Source: JANJUB01 sp964586225
Lineage (GTDB): Bacteria; Armatimonadota; Fimbriimonadia; Fimbriimonadales; Fimbriimonadaceae
Assembly: GCA_964586225.1 (NCBI GenBank)
Contig: CAZPHD010000001.1
Coordinates: 124,001 to 188,000, forward strand
Length of the DNA: 64,000 bases
Reading direction: 5' to 3'
The notes beneath the pieces were generated by a model that saw nothing but the letters and a program-made list of their open reading frames with translations, was not told where the DNA came from and ran no database searches. Position 1 is the first letter of the stretch. Every line of letters starts with the position of its first letter. Both the position numbers and the translations under genes were made by a program. This document shows, piece after piece, positions 59,355 through 64,000 of this stretch.

Positions 59355-60346
59355 AAGGATTTCTCGGCAAGTACGGCGTTTTAGTGGCCTTCGTGGTGCT
59401 GTTTCTCATCAGCGCGGCGTGGAAGCCCGATCTCTTCCTTAAGCCGGAGAACCTGCGCAACATCATCAACCAAAACGTGCCGGTCGGAATCCTCGCCATC
59501 GGCATGACGTTCGTGATCATCAAAGGGGGCATCGACCTCTCGGTCGGCAGCATGATCGCGTTCGTCGGCGGTTTAGGTCTAACGATCTTGAACAAACAGA
59601 TGGCGAGTGGTCGACCCGAACTGACCGCTGCCATGATCGCCGCCGCCGCGATGATCGGCCTCGGTGGACTCGCCGGATTCGTTCAGGGGCTCATCGTCGC
59701 CTACGGGCGGGTGACTCCGTTTGTGACGACGCTGATCGGCATGCTGGCCTTTAGATCGATGACGCTCGCGTTGGCGAACGGGGGTGAAGTGCGATCTTCG
59801 AGCACGACCATCTGGCCGGCTTGGGGGAGCGACGGCATCCACATCCCATGGATCAAGATTGCAGATGGGCGCATGGACCTCGTCATCACGTATGCGATCA
59901 TCGCGTTCTTTGTGGTGATTGCTATTGCGTCGTTCATTCTGAACAAGACCCGCTACGGCCGCTACGTCATTGCCGTGGGCGCGAACGAGCGAGCCGCGCG
60001 TTACAGCGCCATCCCCGTTGAGCGGATCAAGATTCTCACCTACACCATCAGTGGTATCGCGGTCGGCATCGCGGCGATCTTCCTCTCGGGTCGCATGAAC
60101 TCGGTGGCTTCCGGCTCGCAAGGGTTGTTCTTCGAGCTTGATGCCATCGCGGCTGTGGTCATCGGCGGCACCTCGCTGCGGGGTGGCTACGGGCGCATCT
60201 GGGGCACGTTTGTCGGTGTCCTGCTTCTTGGCGTGATCAACAACATGCTGATCTTCGCCGGAGTAGGTTCACATTGGCAGGGCGTAGTCAAAGGAATGGT
60301 GATTCTTCTTGCGGTATTGCTTCAACGGGAACGCCGCGACGTATAA
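59351..60346 (+). CDS. rbsC: Ribose/sugar-type ABC transporter permease
   Basis: A 331-residue permease with about eight to ten helices. It contains GGIDLSVGSMIAFVGGL, the RbsC signature, and RYGRYVIAVGANERAARYSAI. The later AVVIGGTSLRGGYGRIWGTF is the cytoplasmic coupling region that contacts the ATPase. Its ATG overlaps the rbsA stop (ATGA). The stop codon is embedded in the -10 hexamer of the next gene. Confidence 0.92.
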   Translation: MKGFLGKYGVLVAFVVLFLISAAWKPDLFLKPENLRNIINQNVPVGILAIGMTFVIIKGGIDLSVGSMIAFVGGLGLTILNKQMASGRPELTAAMIAAAAMIGLGGLAGFVQGLIVAYGRVTPFVTTLIGMLAFRSMTLALANGGEVRSSSTTIWPAWGSDGIHIPWIKIADGRMDLVITYAIIAFFVVIAIASFILNKTRYGRYVIAVGANERAARYSAIPVERIKILTYTISGIAVGIAAIFLSGRMNSVASGSQGLFFELDAIAAVVIGGTSLRGGYGRIWGTFVGVLLLGVINNMLIFAGVGSHWQGVVKGMVILLAVLLQRERRDV

Positions 60347-60347
60347 T
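60342..60347 (+). promoter_or_regulatory. Consensus -10 hexamer of rbsB overlapping the rbsC stop
   Basis: A perfect TATAAT contains the rbsC TAA stop and ends 6 bases before the rbsB ATG, so the binding protein would have its own leaderless transcript. Confidence 0.6.
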
Positions 60348-60353
60348 CGGAGC

Positions 60354-61355
60354 ATGCTCAAGAGGATCAGTTTGTTTGCATGCGCCGGGACCCTGGTGTT
60401 GGGTCTCGCCGTTGGTTGCGGAGGGGGCGACAAGCCGTCCGAAACCAATAACTCGTCAACCAGCACCACGTCGGGCACCGATGAGGGCAAGAAGTTCAAG
60501 ATCGGAATCAGCGTTCCGGCGGCTGACCACGGCTGGACCGGTGGCGCGCTCTACTGGGCCACCGAAGCCTCCAAGAAGTATCCGGAGTATGAGTGGACCA
60601 TCGAGACAGCCGACACTCCCTCGGACCAGATCAACGACCTCGACACGTTGGCGACCAAGGGCATCGATGCGCTCGTGATCCTGGCCACCGAGTCGGCTCC
60701 GGTCACGCCGAAGGCCAAGGAACTCAAGGAGCGTGGCATCTTCATCGTGAACGTGGATCGCGGCTTCACCGAGCCGGTGGCCGACGTGTTCCTTGCTGGC
60801 GACAACAAGGCCTTCGGCAAGATGTCTGCCGAGTACATGGTTGAGAAACTGGGCGGCAAAGGCAACATCCTGATCCTTCGCGGGATCCCGAGCACGGTCG
60901 ATACGGATCGCTTTGACTCCGCCATGGAAGTCTTCAAGGCGAACCCCGGCATCAAGGTTCTCGACTCCCAGCCCGGCATGTGGAACAAGGACACCTCCTA
61001 TAAGGTGATCCAGAGCATGCTCGTGAAGCACCCGCAGGTCGACGCGATCTGGACGTCGGACGACGATATGAGCGAAGGTGCCGAGCAGGCTTTGAAGGAA
61101 GCCGGTCGCAACAAGAACATCTGGATGCTCGGCGGTGGCGGCAAGAAGGAGATCGTCAAGCGAGTCATGGATGGCGACCCGCTCTACCCGGCACTCGTCA
61201 CCTATCCGCCCAGCATGACCGCTCAGGCGGTTGAAGAGTGCGTCCGCGTGCTCCGCGCGGGCAAGAAGGTTGATCAGCCCGAGATCCTGATTAAGCTGGA
61301 CGTCGTCACCAAGGACAACGCGAAGGACTTCTACTTCCCGGACAGCGTGTATTGA
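60354..61355 (+). CDS. rbsB: Sugar-binding lipoprotein of the ribose-type ABC transporter
   Basis: A 333-residue periplasmic-binding-protein-like I lipoprotein. The signal ends LVLGLAVGC, a clean lipobox, and is followed by a Ser/Thr-rich linker. The binding domain has FKIGISVPAADHGWTGGALY, IDALVILATESAPVTP, FIVNVDRGF, GNILILRGIPST and AIWTSDDDMSEGAEQAL, typical of RbsB-like proteins. It is cotranscribed behind rbsA and rbsC but also has a private consensus -10, which would allow the extra expression binding proteins need. Confidence 0.92.
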   Translation: MLKRISLFACAGTLVLGLAVGCGGGDKPSETNNSSTSTTSGTDEGKKFKIGISVPAADHGWTGGALYWATEASKKYPEYEWTIETADTPSDQINDLDTLATKGIDALVILATESAPVTPKAKELKERGIFIVNVDRGFTEPVADVFLAGDNKAFGKMSAEYMVEKLGGKGNILILRGIPSTVDTDRFDSAMEVFKANPGIKVLDSQPGMWNKDTSYKVIQSMLVKHPQVDAIWTSDDDMSEGAEQALKEAGRNKNIWMLGGGGKKEIVKRVMDGDPLYPALVTYPPSMTAQAVEECVRVLRAGKKVDQPEILIKLDVVTKDNAKDFYFPDSVY

Positions 61356-61367
61356 TTTTGGATCTCA

Positions 61368-61451
61368 GATTTTGGATTTTGGATTTCAGGCCGGGAGCCG
61401 CTTGATGTCTACGGCACGTCTCGCGCAATCCAAAATCCAAAATCCAAAATC
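61368..61451. terminator. Inverted repeat of tandem heptamers between convergent genes
   Basis: The left arm 61368-61386 and right arm 61433-61451 are perfectly complementary over 19 bases and consist of tandem TTTTGGA units (four on the right). The structure fills the gap between the rbsB and der stops and is A+T rich, so it probably terminates transcription from both sides. Confidence 0.65.
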
Positions 61452-61459
61452 CAGAATGC

Positions 61460-62809
61460 CTAGCCCTTCCGCTCGTGGCTTGACCGAGCCGTCAAGCGGA
61501 GGGGCGTTCCTTCGAGCGGATACTGCTTCCGAATCTGATTCTCCAGGTAGCGCTTGTACGAGAAGTGCATCAGGTCGGGATCGTTGCAGAAAAGCACGAA
61601 GTGCGGCGGTCTCGTGCCCACTTGCGTCGCGTAATACACCTTGAACGCTTTGCCCTTGCTGCTGTAGGGTCGGCGGAACATCGCCTCTTCGATCAAGCGG
61701 TTGAACACACCTGTCGAAAGGCGGAAGTTGTAGTTCTCCAGAACTCGCAGCACCGTCTTCAGCACGGGGTTCAACCCGAGGCTCTCGATCGCACTCGTGA
61801 ACACGACCGGGGCATAGGCCAGTTCCGGAACCTGGTCGCGCAGAATGCGCATAAAATCGCGCTTGGGGGCCGACTTGGTGTTGACGAGCGGATCACCGGG
61901 CTCGACTTGGTCCCACTTGTTGACCGCAAACACGCAGGCGCGGCCTGAGTCATGGGCCAGCTTGGCGATCCGCTTGTCGCCATCGGTCAAGCCCTCCACG
62001 CCGTCAATCACAACCAGAGCGCAGTCGGCCCGCTCAAGGGCGCGCACCGCGCGATTCACCATGTAGTATTCGACCGTGCCCTGGATCTTGCCGCGGCGGC
62101 GCATGCCGGCCGTATCGATCAGTCGGAACGTCTCGTCTTGGAAGATGATCTGGGTGTCGATCGCGTCCCGCGTCGTGCCGGGAATGTCGGAGACGATCGA
62201 GCGTTGCTCACCCGTGAATGCGTTGAGTAGCGAGCTCTTGCCGACGTTGGGGCGTCCCACAATCGCGAGCCGGATTTCCTCGGGCGGCGCTTCAATCTCG
62301 TCCGCGCGAGGCAGGAGCGCGACGACCTCATCGAGCAGGTCGGCAACGCCGCGTCCGTGCAATCCCGATACCGGCCACACATCGCCGAGCCCCAGCCCGT
62401 AGAACTCCGATGCGTAAAGATCGCGATTCGGATTGTCGGCTTTGTTGACCACAATGAACATCGGCTTGCGGACCGAGCGCAGACGATTGGCTAACTCCAT
62501 GTCATCGTCGGTAAGGCCCGCGGTGGCGTCGGCCAGGAAGAGGATCACGTCGGCTTCGGCAAGAGCGACTTCAGCCTGAACGCGAATCTGCTCGACGAGC
62601 GGATCGTCGTCGCCAAACAGAATGCCACCGGTGTCCACGACCACAAACCGCTGTCCGAGCCACTCGGTTTCGGCATAGAGGCGGTCGCGGGTGATGCCGG
62701 GCGAATCCTCAACCACCGCAACGCGCTTGCGCACGAGACGATTAAACAGGGTCGACTTGCCCACGTTGGGCCGACCGACGATGACCACAACGGGCAGTTT
62801 TGCACTCAT
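61460..62809 (-). CDS. der: Ribosome-assembly GTPase Der
   Basis: A 449-residue double GTPase (EngA/Der) needed for 50S ribosome maturation. Each G domain is complete: G1 IVGRPNVGKSTLF, G3 VDTGG, G4 VNKAD; then second G1 IVGRPNVGKSSLL, G3 DTAGM, G4 NKWD. The C-terminal KH-like domain follows, ending with RRPYSSKGKAFKVYYATQ and FVLFCNDPDLMHFSYKRYL. The ATG at 62809 begins MSAKLPVVVIVGRPN. An in-frame extension to 62887 overlaps the divergent gene and is rejected. Confidence 0.96.
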   Translation of the reverse strand: MSAKLPVVVIVGRPNVGKSTLFNRLVRKRVAVVEDSPGITRDRLYAETEWLGQRFVVVDTGGILFGDDDPLVEQIRVQAEVALAEADVILFLADATAGLTDDDMELANRLRSVRKPMFIVVNKADNPNRDLYASEFYGLGLGDVWPVSGLHGRGVADLLDEVVALLPRADEIEAPPEEIRLAIVGRPNVGKSSLLNAFTGEQRSIVSDIPGTTRDAIDTQIIFQDETFRLIDTAGMRRRGKIQGTVEYYMVNRAVRALERADCALVVIDGVEGLTDGDKRIAKLAHDSGRACVFAVNKWDQVEPGDPLVNTKSAPKRDFMRILRDQVPELAYAPVVFTSAIESLGLNPVLKTVLRVLENYNFRLSTGVFNRLIEEAMFRRPYSSKGKAFKVYYATQVGTRPPHFVLFCNDPDLMHFSYKRYLENQIRKQYPLEGTPLRLTARSSHERKG

Positions 62810-62821
62810 GGGAACGCCGTC

Positions 62822-62827
62822 AGGGTA
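62822..62827 (-). promoter_or_regulatory. Possible -10 hexamer of der
   Basis: TACCCT ends 12 bases before the der ATG, in a 47-base divergent gap. Confidence 0.3.
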
Positions 62828-62838
62828 CCCGCTTCCGG

Positions 62839-62844
62839 TATCCT
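62839..62844 (+). promoter_or_regulatory. Possible -10 hexamer of the PagL-like gene
   Basis: TATCCT ends 12 bases before the ATG at 62857. Confidence 0.35.
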
Positions 62845-62856
62845 CACTGCTGAAAA

Positions 62857-63432
62857 ATGCGACAAGGGAGGATGTTGGGCCTATCAACGGCTCTGCTGGC
62901 GGTGGTCGTCGTCGGGGCTCAAGAGGTTCCGCGCGGCAAGTGGTTCATCGAGGGCTTCAGCGGCAAGTCGCTTGTTCCCTTCCTCGGTAGCGAGGATCCC
63001 CGCTCGGCTCGCGGCATCGGCATCGGCTACATTAGCCACGTGCCGCGATGGCTGACCTCGGACCCCGATCGCAGCGAGCTCTGGCAGCAGACCTACTACC
63101 ATCGGAGCACCTCGCCGGGCTTCCGCGGTCGGTCTCGGAACGGCACCGACTCTTGGGGCATTCTCACGACGGTGCGCTATTGGGCCCCCGTGGGGCGCAC
63201 GACCAGCGTGTACTTCGAAATTGGCGCGGGATTGAACTTATCGGACATGCGGACCGAGGACCTTTCCAGTCGCCTCACGTCCACACCAGCCGTAGGTCTT
63301 GGCCTCGCCTTTCGGACGGGGCGCACCGAGTTCATGGTCGGCGCGCGGCTGCTGCACATGTCGAACGCGGGCCTCGAAGGAACAAATCAGGGTCAAAACC
63401 AGCTGTTCCTCGTCGTCGGCATCCGGTTTTAG
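62857..63432 (+). CDS. PagL/acyloxyacyl hydrolase-like outer-membrane protein
   Basis: A 191-residue exported protein with signal sequence (about 1-22), then alternating strands of a small beta-barrel. The C-terminal block RLLHMSNAGLEGTNQGQNQL, ending VVGIRF, matches the PagL family (lipid A 3-O-deacylase), where the H-x-S pair supplies the catalytic His and Ser. The third catalytic residue (Glu) is not clear here. The terminal Phe is typical of outer-membrane barrels, so this supports a diderm cell envelope. A later ATG (62872) could be the start. Confidence 0.75.
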   Translation: MRQGRMLGLSTALLAVVVVGAQEVPRGKWFIEGFSGKSLVPFLGSEDPRSARGIGIGYISHVPRWLTSDPDRSELWQQTYYHRSTSPGFRGRSRNGTDSWGILTTVRYWAPVGRTTSVYFEIGAGLNLSDMRTEDLSSRLTSTPAVGLGLAFRTGRTEFMVGARLLHMSNAGLEGTNQGQNQLFLVVGIRF

Positions 63433-63546
63433 CTACCTGCCGAGAAGCGCAATCTTGAGGTCGCTTCGGGTTACTTCCCGTCGTGATCGCTGAAAGCAGA
63501 GCTTGATTGCCCCGGTGGGTTCGTCGGCGCGAGCGCCACGATAGGC

Positions 63547-63552
63547 TACAAT
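63547..63552 (+). promoter_or_regulatory. -10 hexamer of the CNNM-type gene
   Basis: TACAAT ends 9 bases before the GTG start at 63562. Confidence 0.45.
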
Positions 63553-63561
63553 CATTCCCAC

Positions 63562-64000
63562 GTGGACCAACCCGCGATTGTGGTGCTGATCAGCGTCCTG
63601 CTGGTTTTGGCGAGTGTGTTCTTCGTTGCTTCGGAGTACGCCCTCGTCGGCTCGCGGCAGAGCAAGCTCGCCGCCGACGCCAAACGCGGGAACAAGCGAG
63701 CCAAACGCGCCCTGGAAGCCCTGAAAGATGTCAGCCGCATGGTCGCGGGCAGCCAGATCGCCATCACCATGATCGGGATCGGCCTCGGCTCCGTTACCGA
63801 GCCTTTCCTCAGCACGCAGTTCCAGGCGCTTCTGGGATCGAGCGTGCCTCCCGCCGTTGCCGTGATCATCAGCTACCTCGTGATCACCTACGTGATCGTC
63901 GTGGTGGGCGAGTTGGTGCCCAAGTATGTGGCTCTTCGCGCGCCGGAGAAGATTGCCCACTTCACGGTCGGACCGTTGGCGATCTTCTCACGTGTTGTCA
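63562..64000 (+). CDS. CNNM/HlyC-type DUF21 membrane protein, N-terminal part (cut by window edge)
   Basis: The first 146 codons of a CNNM transporter-domain protein of the TlyC/CorC-associated family, thought to move Mg2+ or other divalent cations. The DUF21 region begins with a helix (VVLISVLLVLASVFFVASEY), then the amphipathic segment ALVGSRQSKLAADAKRGNKR. MVAGSQIAITMIGIGLGSV and VIVVVGELVPKYVALRAPEK follow; the GE(L/V)xPK motif is diagnostic. The CBS pair and C-terminal domain would lie beyond the window. GTG start after TACAAT. Confidence 0.88.
   Translation, partial: MDQPAIVVLISVLLVLASVFFVASEYALVGSRQSKLAADAKRGNKRAKRALEALKDVSRMVAGSQIAITMIGIGLGSVTEPFLSTQFQALLGSSVPPAVAVIISYLVITYVIVVVGELVPKYVALRAPEKIAHFTVGPLAIFSRVV

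Noticed and set aside
63433..63960. 175-codon minus-strand frame at the window end
   Set aside because: Antisense to the CNNM-type protein; repeated Asp/His stretches are typical of a shadow.

Overview
The window looks like chromosomal DNA of a free-living, G+C-rich (about 60%), diderm heterotroph. A PagL-like outer-membrane lipid A deacylase, a DsbD, lipoprotein signals and a PEP-CTERM protein point to an outer membrane. Gene content, several unrecognised large proteins and the way genes start would fit Armatimonadota (Fimbriimonadia-like); that assignment is inference, as no rRNA or tRNA gene was seen. No phage, transposase or CRISPR array was seen. No gap between supported genes exceeds 300 bases.

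Layout. 1-7.5 kb: biotin carboxylase (cut by the window edge), a TalC-type transaldolase, a GAF-domain membrane protein, a zinc-ribbon protein, a DEAD-box RNA helicase and a trypsin-like lipoprotein. 7.5-11.2 kb: membrane-fused spermidine synthase-like protein and L-aspartate oxidase. 11.2-14.5 kb: a minus-strand cassette of a VKOR-thioredoxin fusion, a tiny six-cysteine secreted protein and an unrecognised 596-residue protein. It is bracketed by a degenerate direct repeat of the 3' end of the neighbouring M48 protease gene and carries a 14-base C tract in its first gene. 14.7-23.2 kb: M48 protease, SGNH hydrolase, ilvC, then a five-gene operon (dehydrogenase, nucleoside/simple-sugar-type ABC ATPase, two permeases, LolA-like protein). 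23.2-29.6 kb: DsbD, a glycosyltransferase-TPR protein with a MerR regulator, and an unrecognised 644-residue protein. 29.6-36.4 kb: dapF, a LURP-one-like protein, a DUF433/DUF5615 toxin-antitoxin pair, pyrC, DinB, pyroglutamyl peptidase, a pilin-like protein with a leader ORF, and a sialidase. 36.4-43.3 kb: mtnA, D-cysteine desulfhydrase-like protein, ECF sigma/anti-sigma pair, YbaN, and a GAF-GGDEF-HD-GYP protein with a frame-disrupted membrane domain. 43.3-54.4 kb: fused binding-protein/permease, polA behind a hydrolase and a PEP-CTERM protein, GH20 hexosaminidase, citrate synthase. 54.4-64 kb: MFS transporter, FmdB, alpha/beta hydrolase, a ribose-type ABC transporter (rbsA-rbsC-rbsB), der, PagL-like protein and a truncated CNNM/HlyC-type protein.

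A recurring feature is how genes start. About eighteen starts, many of them GTG, have a TANNNT (TATAAT-like) hexamer only 5-8 bases upstream, with no Shine-Dalgarno sequence. That is the layout expected of leaderless mRNAs. Some of these hexamers overlap the preceding stop codon or lie inside the upstream gene, so apparent operons carry internal promoters. A minority of genes (the pilin, the cysteine-rich peptide, the trypsin-like protease) have good Shine-Dalgarno sequences instead. Several intergenic gaps are filled by unrelated short-period tandem or inverted repeats that probably act as terminators.
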